Shown here piece by piece: positions 8,811-16,630 of a stretch of DNA of 28,551 nt (its first letter is position 1; every line of letters starts with the position of its first letter). The DNA comes from Flavobacterium psychrophilum (GTDB lineage: Bacteria; Bacteroidota; Bacteroidia; Flavobacteriales; Flavobacteriaceae), in the NCBI GenBank assembly GCA_943325515.2, contig CALPPS020000025.1, forward strand, positions 1 to 28,551. Reading direction: 5' to 3'. The translations under genes and the position numbers were made by a program. The notes beneath the pieces are model-generated. The model searched no databases and had not been told where the DNA came from. It was given only the letters and a program-made list of their open reading frames with translations.

Positions 8811-10910
8811 ATGGCAGTTTTAGCAAAAATTAGAAAACGTTCGGGTTTACTTTTATTAGCAATAGGTTTTGCATTATTGGCTTTTGTCGTGCAAGATTTG
8901 TTTACCAAAGGGTTTAAAAGTTTATCAAAAGACGTAGGAAGCGTTAATGGAAAAAATATTTCATTTGAAGAGTTTAGAGTAAAAGTAGCAAACACAGAAA
9001 AGAATGCTCAAAACGGTCAACAAATGACTTCAATGCAAGCTTCAAATCAAGTTTGGAATCAAGAAGTAAATGTTGCTTTATTAACTGCTGAATTTGAAAA
9101 ATTAGGAATCCGTGTGGGCGAAAAACATATTGTTGAAGTTTTTAAAGCTGATGCAAATATTGGTCAAAACCAAATGTTTTTAAACGCCGCTGGGAAATTT
9201 GATTTAAACAAATTCAAAGATTACTTTAAGACAAATCCTGAAGGAGCTCAACTTTTGAAAGAAAGAGAAAAAGATGCTGAGCTTAATGCCAAGTATCAAA
9301 TCTACAATTCCCTAGTTAAGGGAGCCATGTATACCACTGAGACAGAAGGTAAATTCAAATATGAAGCAGAAACAAATAAAGTAAGTTTTGACTTTGTTAG
9401 TGTTCCTTTTTCTAGCATAAAAGATAGTGAGGTAAAAATTTCTGATGATGAAATTGTTGCTTACATGAAAACCAAAGAGAAAAAATTCAAATCAGAAGAA
9501 TCTCGTGAATTAGAATATGTGCTAATTGAAGAAAAACCATCAGCACAAGACGAATCAGAAATTAAGAAAAATGTTGATGCTTTGTTACTCCCAAGTGTCC
9601 GTTACAACAAAGAAACAGGCAAAAATGATACTATTCAAGGATTTAAAGGTGCAATGGATAATGCAGAATTTGTAAATGCTAATTCAGATATTCCTTTTGA
9701 CTCTACCTATATTGCTAAACAAGATTTGCCAGCAGAAAGTGCTGATGCTTTATTTGCTTTACCAATAGGAGAAGTTTATGGCCCTTATATGTTCAATAAC
9801 TATTACCGTATTTCAAAAGCATTAGGAAGAAAAAGTGGTGCAAAAGTTAAAGCAAGTCATATTTTAATCAGTTGGGAAGGAACAAAAGTTCCTAACAAAA
9901 AAGAAAAAAGAACAAAAGAACAAGCAAAAGCAAAAGCTGATGGATTATTAGCACAAGCATCCGCAAACCCTGGAATGTTCGCTTTCTTAGCCATGACCAA
10001 TTCTGATGACTCATCGGCACAACAAGGTGGTGATTTAGGGTTCTTTGCTCCTGGACAAATGGTAAAACCATTTAATGATTTTGTTTTCAATAACCCTGTT
10101 GGAAAAATTGGGTTAGTTGAAACTGAATTTGGTTACCATATAATCAATGTGACTGAAAAGCAAGATGCCATAAAATTAGCCACTATTGCTCAAAAAATAG
10201 CTCCGTCTGAAGCTACCAACGACAAAACATACACACAGGCAACTAAATTTGAAATGGATGCTGCTAGCAAAGATTTTGCTGCCTTAGCTAAACAAATGAA
10301 ATTAAACGTAAATCCTTCAGTAAGAGTAAAAGCTATTGACGAAAGTTTTGGTTCAATTACGAATCAGAGACAAATTGTAAAATGGGCTTTTGAGGGTGAT
10401 ACTAACATAGGTGATGTAAAACGTTTTGAAATCGTTAATGTGGGCCATTTGATTGCTAAGTTGAAAAAAGTGAATGAAAAAGGTTTGATGACATTAGAAG
10501 AAGCGAGACCTCAAGTTGAAATGCTATTGAAAAACAAAAAGAAGACGGAGAAAATTAAAACTAAAATGACTGGTTCCTCTTTAGCAGCTATCGCAGCAGC
10601 TAACAAAGTAGCCGTTCAAAACGCTATAGATTTAACTTTAGAAAATCCTTCTGTTCCTGGTGCTGGTATTGAGCCAAAAGTAGTTGGATGCGCTTTCTCA
10701 TTAAAGGTTGGCAAAGTATCAAAAACAATTGATGGCAATTCAGGTGTTTATGTTATTGCAACAAAAGCAGTAACTAAAGCTCCCGCTATCAAGAAATATA
10801 CTGACTATGTAAACAAGCTAAAACCACAAGTAGTGGGTAATGCTGGTAGATATATGCAAGCCTTGAAAGACGATGCTGATATTAAAGATAATAGAGCAGA
10901 TTTTTATTAA
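8811..10910 (+). CDS. ppiD: PpiD/SurA-like peptidyl-prolyl cis-trans isomerase (periplasmic foldase)
   Basis: The 699-residue product has one N-terminal membrane helix (about residues 13-30, GLLLLAIGFALLAFVVQDLF), so it is anchored in the inner membrane with the body in the periplasm. Residues 35-200 resemble the SurA_N/PpiD chaperone region. A parvulin-type rotamase domain spans about residues 345-450, starting at KASHILISWEG and containing GGDLGFFAPGQMVKPF and FGYHIINV. PpiD-like proteins assist folding of exported and outer-membrane proteins, which fits the neighbouring envelope genes. Length is somewhat greater than E. coli PpiD, as is usual in Bacteroidota. A strong terminator follows twenty bases after the stop. 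Confidence 0.92.
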   Translation: MAVLAKIRKRSGLLLLAIGFALLAFVVQDLFTKGFKSLSKDVGSVNGKNISFEEFRVKVANTEKNAQNGQQMTSMQASNQVWNQEVNVALLTAEFEKLGIRVGEKHIVEVFKADANIGQNQMFLNAAGKFDLNKFKDYFKTNPEGAQLLKEREKDAELNAKYQIYNSLVKGAMYTTETEGKFKYEAETNKVSFDFVSVPFSSIKDSEVKISDDEIVAYMKTKEKKFKSEESRELEYVLIEEKPSAQDESEIKKNVDALLLPSVRYNKETGKNDTIQGFKGAMDNAEFVNANSDIPFDSTYIAKQDLPAESADALFALPIGEVYGPYMFNNYYRISKALGRKSGAKVKASHILISWEGTKVPNKKEKRTKEQAKAKADGLLAQASANPGMFAFLAMTNSDDSSAQQGGDLGFFAPGQMVKPFNDFVFNNPVGKIGLVETEFGYHIINVTEKQDAIKLATIAQKIAPSEATNDKTYTQATKFEMDAASKDFAALAKQMKLNVNPSVRVKAIDESFGSITNQRQIVKWAFEGDTNIGDVKRFEIVNVGHLIAKLKKVNEKGLMTLEEARPQVEMLLKNKKKTEKIKTKMTGSSLAAIAAANKVAVQNAIDLTLENPSVPGAGIEPKVVGCAFSLKVGKVSKTIDGNSGVYVIATKAVTKAPAIKKYTDYVNKLKPQVVGNAGRYMQALKDDADIKDNRADFY

Positions 10911-10930
10911 GCGTTCTAAGTTATATAAAG

Positions 10931-10964
10931 AAAATCCCGAAGTTTATGCTTCGGGATTTTTTTT
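10931..10964. terminator. Strong rho-independent terminator after ppiD
   Basis: AAAATCCCGAAG (10931-10942) and CTTCGGGATTTT (10949-10960) form a perfect twelve-base stem with a six-base loop, followed by further T residues. The A-run on the left also makes it usable from the minus strand. It therefore probably once ended both ppiD and the convergent kinase gene, whose duplicated 3' end touches it. Confidence 0.92.
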
Positions 10965-11026
10965 ACTATCATCTCACTATAAGGCACTACAACCTCAAAA
11001 CCTTTTTTATTTAAAATAACCCCTTG
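10964..11026 (-). pseudogene. Duplicated 3' fragment of the GHMP kinase gene
   Basis: This stretch matches 11694-11755, the end of the GHMP kinase gene, in the same orientation. Over the 55-base core there are only three substitutions and one single-base indel, in a T-run. Read on the minus strand it encodes KKGFEVVVPYSEMIV, against the true kinase C-terminus KGFEVVLPYSEMIV. There is no stop after the final Val; it runs into the ppiD terminator. The two copies lie 730 bases apart with the toxin-antitoxin genes between. This looks like the scar of an insertion that carried or restored the gene's 3' end. Confidence 0.82.
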
Positions 11027-11066
11027 CATTAAATTTATCAGAAGTTTTGTTTTGACGAGGAAAAAT

Positions 11067-11348
11067 CTATTTATCATTATAATGTCCTAAGGCAGAAATG
11101 ATAATTATCACTACTTCGAGGTCAATAATTTCATAAACCAATCGGTCTTTTTTGTTTATTTGTCTTGACCAAACGTTTTCGTCCTTGTATTTCAGTTTCT
11201 CTGGTTTACCAATTCCGATTGTTGGATGGGATTCTAATTCTAAAAATATTTTTTCAATTTTTAAAATATCCACTTACTTGCCCGACTTTTTTATTTTTGA
11301 CAAATCAGCAAGCGCTTCTTTGCTTATTTCTATTGTATATCTCCCCAT
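11067..11348 (-). pseudogene. Txe/YoeB-type toxin interrupted by an in-frame stop
   Basis: From the ATG at 11346-11348 the frame encodes MGRYTIEISKEALADLSKI and then KKSGK, and stops at TAA (11274-11276, codon 25). The same frame continues with VDILKIEKIFLELESHPTIG, GIGKPEKL and NVWSRQINKKDRLVYEI, ending at ISALGHYNDK. The second part holds the family motifs GKPE.L, W.R.I...RLVY and the C-terminal H-Y (YoeB-like mRNA interferases end in a His-Tyr pair). Without the stop it would be a normal 93-residue toxin. A single A-to-T change in an AAA codon would explain the TAA. A GTG directly after it could allow a truncated 68-residue restart lacking the first helix. The start overlaps the antitoxin gene, the usual arrangement. 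Confidence 0.82.
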
Positions 11349-11554
11349 ATATTTTTGGCGTCTACTTTGGTGTAGTTTTCTCCTCTATAGGCAGGTTTCT
11401 TAAAGTTTTTATGATGTTTTTCTAACCTTTCGATTAGCTCCGGATTTGTAATTTCATTAGTTTGTTCAATTACTTCCACATCAAACACTTTCAAAATTTT
11501 TTTGATAATTGAAATCTGAGAAATGTCTTTTATGTTTACAGTAAGTGTAGTCAT
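11330..11554 (-). CDS. Antitoxin of the YoeB-type module (DUF2683-like)
   Basis: The ATG at 11552-11554 gives 74 residues starting MTTLTVNIKDISQISIIKKI. A TTG twelve bases upstream is in frame, but the ATG is better placed behind the promoter. A short N-terminal strand and helix are followed by an acidic, helical C-terminal half (PELIERLEKHHKNF), as expected for an antitoxin whose tail wraps the toxin. Its 3' end overlaps the toxin start by 19 bases. The closest family I can suggest is the DUF2683-type antitoxins common in Flavobacteriia. The pairing with a YoeB-like toxin is the stronger evidence for its role. Confidence 0.75.
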   Translation of the reverse strand: MTTLTVNIKDISQISIIKKILKVFDVEVIEQTNEITNPELIERLEKHHKNFKKPAYRGENYTKVDAKNIWGDIQ

Positions 11555-11578
11555 TTTGATAAGCAATCAATTAAGACA

Positions 11579-11586
11579 CAAAGATA
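11579..11586 (-). promoter_or_regulatory. -7 promoter element for the toxin-antitoxin module
   Basis: TATCTTTG on the minus strand is a perfect TAnnTTTG match, 24 bases ahead of the ATG at 11554. No clear -33 TTG is seen. Confidence 0.6.
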
Positions 11587-11690
11587 TAAAAATTTCAGAT
11601 TATTGATTGAGGTTTGATTATTAAAAAATGCGATAGCACGAACTTGCAATCTTTACCGAGATAGCTTATTAAGAACCACAAAATAAAATT

Positions 11691-12605
11691 CTATACTATC
11701 ATCTCACTATAAGGCAATACAACCTCAAACCCTTTTTGTTTAAAATACGCCGTTGGGTTTTCCTTTGAAACGCTCATTACAAAATCGCCACCCCAAGCGC
11801 CAAGACTTTTTATCACGCCTTCAAAATCTGAAAAAAGAGCTTCTTTAACTGTGGGCAATTCTAATATATTGCTCAGCGCTATTTCGTGCTCTTCTAATGC
11901 CAAAGCAAAATCTTTGAGATGAGATGCTTCGACAATTCTTTTAGTAATTTTATTTATAGCAGGAATGGTTTTGTGTGCATCACCAATCTTGTTATAGTAG
12001 GAAGCAATAGCTGCTTTACTATTTTGCTTTTTATTCAAGTAAATAAAAAAAATATTTTTAGTAAAACTTGGATTAAAATCTACGATTTCTACTATCGGTT
12101 TTTCATCTACCAATTGGTATAAAATACCAGTGTTGTTTTGAGCGCAAGCAATATCATAGCCACTGCCTCCAAAACTTCTTTTCAGTAGCTCAAAGGCATC
12201 TATTTGCAACCATTGTCCAATATTGTTAATTAAGGTTGAAGAAGTTCCTAAACCCCAATTTTTAGGAAACGTCAATTGTGTTTTGATATGGTATCCTTTA
12301 CCCTTTGAAATGAATTCAGGATTCATTCGATAGGCTTCGTGTAATATTTCAATTAAAGTGTTTTTTACTGAGGAATCAACTTCATTTTGTTCTTTATTAC
12401 TAATAGCCGAAAATGAAAGGGTATCCTCAAACCAAATGCTCCCATCACTGTCATGACTTGTCCAGTGAATATGTTCATCTGTGGTTTCATCAACTATTAA
12501 ATACTGTCCAAACTTTGTAGGCAAAGCAAAAGCTTTAGCGCCATCAAGCACTACATATTCCCCTGTGATGAGGAGTTTTCCATTACTATAAAAGGTCTTC
12601 TTCAC
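11691..12605 (-). CDS. GHMP kinase of the GYDIA family
   Basis: This 304-residue kinase opens with YSNGKLLITGEYVVLDGA, the N-terminal GHMP motif. FPKNWGLGTSSTLINNI is the phosphate-binding P-x3-GLGSS loop with LGTSS. SGGSGYDIACAQ is the signature that gives the GYDIA family its name; here it reads FGGSGYDIACAQ. It begins four bases after the HMG-CoA reductase gene, so both are on one transcript. A conventional mevalonate kinase and decarboxylase lie nearby on the other strand and no other phosphomevalonate kinase is in the window. This gene is therefore a reasonable candidate for that missing step. That assignment is inference from context; the family call is firm. The last 60 bases are repeated 730 bases away. 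Confidence 0.88.
   Translation of the reverse strand: MKKTFYSNGKLLITGEYVVLDGAKAFALPTKFGQYLIVDETTDEHIHWTSHDSDGSIWFEDTLSFSAISNKEQNEVDSSVKNTLIEILHEAYRMNPEFISKGKGYHIKTQLTFPKNWGLGTSSTLINNIGQWLQIDAFELLKRSFGGSGYDIACAQNNTGILYQLVDEKPIVEIVDFNPSFTKNIFFIYLNKKQNSKAAIASYYNKIGDAHKTIPAINKITKRIVEASHLKDFALALEEHEIALSNILELPTVKEALFSDFEGVIKSLGAWGGDFVMSVSKENPTAYFKQKGFEVVLPYSEMIV
11694..11755. repeat. Parent copy of the duplicated kinase 3' end
   Basis: This is the source copy of the direct repeat at 10964-11026. It includes the codons for the last 20 or so residues of the kinase but not its TAG stop, which lies just beyond (11691-11693). The direct-repeat pair encloses the YoeB-type module. Confidence 0.82.
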
Positions 12606-12609
12606 AAGA

Positions 12610-13947
12610 TTATTTTCTTAAATTTTCAATCAATGTTACAACTGAAACATGAGAAATGGTATTGTTTTCAAAGTGTTTCGCAATGACTTTGCGCTCTTCG
12701 GAAGTAGCTTGGTATTGATTTAGAATATTATTTAAATGCATTTTCATGTGCCCTTCCTGAATTCCGGTAGTTGTAAGCGAACGAAGTGCCGCAAAATTTT
12801 GTGCCAAACCTGCTACAGCAACCACTTGCATTAGCTCTGGAGCAGAAGGTTTTCCTAAGATTTCCAGAGCCATTTTTACTAAAGGATGCAAAGAGGTTAA
12901 ACCTCCCACAGTTCCTAAAGCCAGTGGAATTTCCATCCAAAAAGTGAAGATATCGTTTTCTATTTTGGCATGAGATAAACTGGAATAGTTGCCATTGCGC
13001 GATGCATAAGCATGTACCCCAGCTTCCACCGCACGGAAATCATTTCCTGTGGCTAAAACAACCGAATCAACCCCATTCATAATCCCTTTATTATGGGTTA
13101 CTGCTCTGAAAGGTTCAATCTCTGCAATGCGAACGGCTTGTACAAATTTCTCAGCAAACTCTTGTGGATTTCTTATTTTTCCTTGCTTACCGGGAGGCAG
13201 GTTTTCGGCTAGTTCGGAAACTTTACAGGAAACTTCCGAACGAACGATACAATTAGGTACGTAATTAGACAAAATACTCATGACAATGGTAATATCTTTT
13301 TCTAACGCTGAAAAGTCTATATATTGTTGCGCTTCTTCTTTCAGTGTTTTGGCTAATTGTTCTAAACAGGAGTTAATGAAATTAGCACCCATGCTGTCTT
13401 TGGTGTCAAAGGTGGCATGCAGTTGGTAATAATTTTCTAATTCGTTGGTTTTATCTCTTAGTTCCAATGACAATATCCCACCCCCACGTTTCTGCATGTT
13501 TTTGGTAAGACTTTCAGTCGAAGCGATGATATTTTTCTTTGCAACCTTAAAAAACGCTTGAAGTTTAGCCGTTTCCCCTTTGAAAATAAAATGAACTTGC
13601 CCAATTTTTTCGGTATTAATAACCGTTGCTTTAAATCCGCCGCGAGTACTCCAGTATTTAGCCGATTTGGCTGCCGCTGCTACCACGGAACTTTCCTCAA
13701 TAACCATAGGCACCGAGTAATAATTGCCATTGATTAGAAAATTAGGCGCAATGCCCATAGGCAAATAGAAATTCGTAATGGTGTTTTCTATAAACTCATC
13801 ATGCAATTGTTGCAGTTTAGAATCGTTGTTCCAGTACTGTTTTAGGGTTAAAATGGCTTCTGAAGGATTAGCAAAATAGTGATTGGCAATCCAATTGATT
13901 TTTTCTTCTTTGGATAATTTGGAAAAACCCGCAACTTCATTTTTCAT
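12610..13947 (-). CDS. mvaA: Class II hydroxymethylglutaryl-CoA reductase
   Basis: This enzyme reduces HMG-CoA to mevalonate, the committed step of the mevalonate pathway. I choose the ATG at 13945-13947 (445 residues, MKNEVAGFSKLSKEEK). The frame stays open 53 codons further, but that part starts with TTG, reads as non-protein and covers the promoter. ENTI-TNFYLPMGIAPNFLING, then PMVIEESSVVAAAA, carries the catalytic Glu. AVTHNKGIMNGVDSVV holds the catalytic Lys, GNDFRAVE the Asp, and the His is in GHMKMH near the C-terminus. These are class II (bacterial and archaeal, membrane-free) features. The downstream GHMP kinase gene follows after four bases. Confidence 0.95.
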   Translation of the reverse strand: MKNEVAGFSKLSKEEKINWIANHYFANPSEAILTLKQYWNNDSKLQQLHDEFIENTITNFYLPMGIAPNFLINGNYYSVPMVIEESSVVAAAAKSAKYWSTRGGFKATVINTEKIGQVHFIFKGETAKLQAFFKVAKKNIIASTESLTKNMQKRGGGILSLELRDKTNELENYYQLHATFDTKDSMGANFINSCLEQLAKTLKEEAQQYIDFSALEKDITIVMSILSNYVPNCIVRSEVSCKVSELAENLPPGKQGKIRNPQEFAEKFVQAVRIAEIEPFRAVTHNKGIMNGVDSVVLATGNDFRAVEAGVHAYASRNGNYSSLSHAKIENDIFTFWMEIPLALGTVGGLTSLHPLVKMALEILGKPSAPELMQVVAVAGLAQNFAALRSLTTTGIQEGHMKMHLNNILNQYQATSEERKVIAKHFENNTISHVSVVTLIENLRK

Positions 13948-13973
13948 AAATAGGTGCAAATAGTAATTTGCGA

Positions 13974-13981
13974 CAAAGATA
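13974..13981 (-). promoter_or_regulatory. -7 promoter element for the HMG-CoA reductase operon
   Basis: TATCTTTG on the minus strand, a perfect TAnnTTTG, lies 26 bases before the ATG at 13947. Its position inside the upstream open frame is the main argument for the shorter protein start. Confidence 0.65.
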
Positions 13982-14093
13982 AGGTTTAGCTTTTGAAAAT
14001 GTAACTTAAAAAAGTTAGGTAATAAAAAATGTAGCCCAATTGACAAAAAAATTTTAAAGTCTATTCCTAGACCATAAATAAACCCGAAGCTAT

Positions 14094-14101
14094 TATCTTT
14101 G
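14094..14101 (+). promoter_or_regulatory. -7 promoter element for the BaiN-like gene
   Basis: TATCTTTG, a perfect match to TAnnTTTG, lies 49 bases ahead of the start at 14151. It is divergent from the reductase promoter 113 bases away. Confidence 0.6.
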
Positions 14102-14150
14102 CCCAATCGTTGAACGTGGAAAGAAGTATTACTGATTTCCCATACAGCCT

Positions 14151-15365
14151 ATGAATACAAACTACGACATATTGATTATTGGCGGAGGTGCGGCAGGTTT
14201 TTTTACAGCAATTACTATTGCCGAAAATAACCCAAAGCTAAAAATTGCCCTACTCGAACGCGGGAAAAGTGTGCTGGAAAAAGTACGCATTTCGGGTGGT
14301 GGACGATGCAATGTTACCCACGCTTGTTTTGTGCCCAATGATTTAGTAAAATATTATCCTCGCGGTGAAAAAGAATTACGTGGCCCGTTTCATCAGTTCT
14401 GTTCGGGTGATACAATTGAATGGTTTGAACGACATGGAGTGGCATTAAAGATTGAAGACGATGGCAGAATGTTTCCCACTACGGATAGTTCGCAAACCAT
14501 CATTGATTGTTTTTTGAACGCTGTGTCTAAACTAAAAATTGATGTGCTTACCGGACAAAGCGTGCAATCCCTTTTCAAAGGAGAAGGCTATTGGAAAGTG
14601 GAAACCCATCACGAAACCTTTTCTTGTCAAAAACTAATTATGACTACAGGGAGCAACCCAAAAATATGGGAAATGTTGGCCGAACTGGGTCATACTATTG
14701 TTGCACCGGTTCCTTCCCTATTCACGTTTAATATAAAAGATACCCGTATCAAAGACTTGATGGGCGTTTCGGCTTTCGCCAAAGTAAAAGTAAAAGGCAG
14801 CAAGTTAGAAGCTACTGGGCCATTATTAATCACCCATTGGGGCATGAGTGGACCCGGAATATTACGCCTTTCGGCTTGGGGTGCTCGAGAATTATTTGAT
14901 AAAAAATACCAGTTTGTATTACAGGTAAACTGGCTCAACGAAGTTTCTTTTGAAGAAGCAATGGATAAGCTAAAAAATCTAAAACAAGAACACGCCAAAA
15001 AAGCCGTTAGCAAAAAATCACCTTTTGAATTCGCTAATCGCTTGTGGGAAAGTTTGGTTGCCGCTTCGGGGATTGCAGAAGAAATAAAATGGGCAGATTT
15101 GTCAAAACAACAATTGACTAATTTGGCTAACCAACTTACCAATGGACAATTTCAAGTCAATGGCAAAAGCACATTTAAAGAAGAATTTGTTACCGCAGGT
15201 GGCATTGATTTAAAAGAAATCAACTTCAAGACGATGGAAAGCAAACTCCATGAAAACCTTTATTTTGCAGGCGAAATTGTCAATATTGATGCCATTACTG
15301 GGGGGTTCAATTTTCAAAATGCTTGGACTAGCGGGTTTATTGTTGCGCATACAATTTCAAATTAA
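14151..15365 (+). CDS. BaiN/RdsA-family NAD(P)/FAD-dependent oxidoreductase (HI0933-like)
   Basis: This 404-residue flavoprotein starts with YDILIIGGGAAGFFTAI, the FAD dinucleotide-binding GxGxxG loop. The family signature KVRISGGGRCNVTH follows at about residues 44-57. The middle part (about 190-330) is the inserted beta-rich domain, with GPLLITHWGMSGPGILRLS, and the C-terminal FAD-binding segment is ITGGFNFQNAWTSG. All match the HI0933 family. Most members are uncharacterised; some reduce bile-acid intermediates or act on other small molecules. Substrate here is unknown. The gene is a single-gene unit with its own promoter, lying between the reductase operon and a toxin-antitoxin pair. Confidence 0.9.
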   Translation: MNTNYDILIIGGGAAGFFTAITIAENNPKLKIALLERGKSVLEKVRISGGGRCNVTHACFVPNDLVKYYPRGEKELRGPFHQFCSGDTIEWFERHGVALKIEDDGRMFPTTDSSQTIIDCFLNAVSKLKIDVLTGQSVQSLFKGEGYWKVETHHETFSCQKLIMTTGSNPKIWEMLAELGHTIVAPVPSLFTFNIKDTRIKDLMGVSAFAKVKVKGSKLEATGPLLITHWGMSGPGILRLSAWGARELFDKKYQFVLQVNWLNEVSFEEAMDKLKNLKQEHAKKAVSKKSPFEFANRLWESLVAASGIAEEIKWADLSKQQLTNLANQLTNGQFQVNGKSTFKEEFVTAGGIDLKEINFKTMESKLHENLYFAGEIVNIDAITGGFNFQNAWTSGFIVAHTISN

Positions 15366-15397
15366 AAATACATTTTCAAAACCAATATGATTTTTTG

Positions 15398-15405
15398 TAA
15401 CTTTG
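15398..15405 (+). promoter_or_regulatory. -7 promoter element for the second toxin-antitoxin pair
   Basis: TAACTTTG fits TAnnTTTG and lies 18 bases before the ATG at 15424. It overlaps the in-frame TTG at 15403, which rules that TTG out as a start. Confidence 0.6.
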
Positions 15406-15423
15406 ATACTCAATATTAAAGTT

Positions 15424-15657
15424 ATGGAGACCATTCGTGTTCAATTTGAACCAAAAATTAAAGCTAAATTATTAGAGTTATTACAAGTTTTTTCAACTGA
15501 AGAGCTTCATATAATTCAGGAGGATCCTTTTTTTGAACAAAATAAAAAAAAGTTAGTTGATGAATTAACCAAAATTGAAAATGGAACAGCTAAATATTCC
15601 TCTTATGAAGAGTTGAATTTGGTTTTAGAAAAACGAATTTCAAGTTATGAAGATTAG
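15424..15657 (+). CDS. Antitoxin-like protein of a RelE/ParE-type pair
   Basis: The ATG at 15424 gives 77 residues (METIRVQFEPKIKAKLLELL...). The protein is small, charged and mostly helical. The acidic-then-basic tail YEELNLVLEKRISSYED is typical of antitoxins that bind a ParE/RelE partner. The segment DPFFEQNKKKLVDELTKIENGTAKY resembles other short antitoxins in Bacteroidota that precede RelE/ParE toxins. The gene overlaps the toxin start by 11 bases, so the two are translated together. I cannot assign a DNA-binding fold from sequence alone. Confidence 0.75.
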   Translation: METIRVQFEPKIKAKLLELLQVFSTEELHIIQEDPFFEQNKKKLVDELTKIENGTAKYSSYEELNLVLEKRISSYED

Positions 15658-15931
15658 CTTTTCGGATGATTTTGTAGCTTCGCTGTTAGATCAAGTAGAT
15701 TATATTGCTAAAGACAAACCTGGTGCTGCTAGAAAATTTAAAAACGATTTACTCAAAAATATTCTTAAAGATTTAAAACAACCTTTTAATTATAGAAAAT
15801 CGATTTACTTTGAAGATGAATTAATCAGAGATTATGTTTTTAAAGGATATACAATAGTTTATAAAATTGATATTGAAAAAAAAGCCATATTTATTTTTGG
15901 CTTTATCAAATATCAAGAAATTATAAAATAA
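15647..15931 (+). CDS. RelE/ParE superfamily toxin
   Basis: This 94-residue protein has the usual toxin layout: an N-terminal strand (KISFSDDFVASLLDQVDYI), two helices rich in Lys and Asp, then strands IRDYVFKGYTIVYKID and KKAIFIFGFIKYQE. The R-x-Y-V-F-K-G-Y-T-I-V-Y-K pattern is characteristic of the RelE/ParE fold, with a basic residue on each side. Whether it cuts mRNA on ribosomes (RelE) or inhibits gyrase (ParE) cannot be told from sequence. It is intact, unlike the toxin of the other module in this window. Confidence 0.82.
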   Translation: MKISFSDDFVASLLDQVDYIAKDKPGAARKFKNDLLKNILKDLKQPFNYRKSIYFEDELIRDYVFKGYTIVYKIDIEKKAIFIFGFIKYQEIIK

Positions 15932-16066
15932 AAAGGAACAGAATTTATGTTATAGCTATTCATCCGCCTATCACTTCCGATTAAAATAATTACAAAAACT
16001 TTAGCGTAAATAAATTAATTATAATTTTGTTTGTAGTTTTGTTATGGTCTAAAATTAAACTTTTTA

Positions 16067-16543
16067 TTACCTATTCAACCACCAAATACTGCCGTTCAAA
16101 ACAGTAGCAAAACTTACCCATGCCAAGTAAGGCAATAAAAGATTAGCGGCTAGTTTATCAATAGTTTTAAATTGATTATAGGTTTCATAAATCATTAACC
16201 ATAAAATGATAATTTCTACTAAAGCCAACAAAGGATTGTGTAACCCAAAGAAAAGGTAAGACCAAAGGGCATTCAATGCTAATTGGATTACAAAGAATGT
16301 CATAGCTTTTTTCACTTGTTTTTCCTCCTGTTCAATTCGGTTCCAAATCCTACCGGCTGCTATGCCCATCATGATATATAATAGTGACCAAACAGGGGCA
16401 AAAATCCAATTGGGTGGGTTGAAAACAGGTTTTATTAGTGTGGGATACCAAGTGGTAATACTATCGCGAGTGACCATTCCTGACAAATAGCCTATCACTA
16501 CACAAGTAATGACAGTGGTCGTTATTCTTAAAATCTTTTGCAT
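16067..16543 (-). CDS. tspO: TspO/MBR family membrane protein
   Basis: The 158-residue protein has five predicted membrane helices. It carries the family motifs WYPTLIKPVFNPPNWIFAPVW (helix 1-2 loop and start of helix 2, with the conserved P-x-F-x-P-P) and LNALWSYLFFG (the conserved W-S-x-L-F-F). TspO binds porphyrins and steroids or tryptophan-derived ligands and is implicated in tetrapyrrole handling and stress responses. The gene is divergent from the decarboxylase gene; the two promoters face away from each other in the 87-base gap. Confidence 0.93.
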   Translation of the reverse strand: MQKILRITTTVITCVVIGYLSGMVTRDSITTWYPTLIKPVFNPPNWIFAPVWSLLYIMMGIAAGRIWNRIEQEEKQVKKAMTFFVIQLALNALWSYLFFGLHNPLLALVEIIILWLMIYETYNQFKTIDKLAANLLLPYLAWVSFATVLNGSIWWLNR

Positions 16544-16565
16544 GTTGCTTTGTTTGAATTCAACT

Positions 16566-16573
16566 CAAATATA
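16566..16573 (-). promoter_or_regulatory. -7 promoter element for tspO
   Basis: TATATTTG on the minus strand is a perfect TAnnTTTG match, 22 bases before the tspO start. Confidence 0.55.
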
Positions 16574-16606
16574 CTAAACAAACCGTCAATTTTTTCACAA
16601 AAAAAG

Positions 16607-16614
16607 TATCTTTG
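16607..16614 (+). promoter_or_regulatory. -7 promoter element for the decarboxylase operon
   Basis: TATCTTTG lies 16 bases before the ATG at 16631. It supports that start over the in-frame TTG at 16538. Confidence 0.65.
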
Positions 16615-16630
16615 TTCAATATTTGATTTT

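Noticed and set aside
11555..11566. Upstream TTG start for the YoeB-type antitoxin
   Set aside because: A TTG close to the promoter; the ATG at 11554 gives a clean MTTLTVNI start.
13948..14106. N-terminal extension of HMG-CoA reductase in the same frame
   Set aside because: It starts with TTG, reads as unlikely protein and contains the perfect TATCTTTG promoter box. The ATG at 13947 gives the family's normal start.
15403..15423. Upstream start for the second antitoxin
   Set aside because: It is a TTG that overlaps the promoter element; ATG at 15424 is better placed.
16538..16630. Longer decarboxylase start
   Set aside because: The in-frame start is TTG and the extension covers the promoter box at 16607-16614; the ATG at 16631 fits the family.
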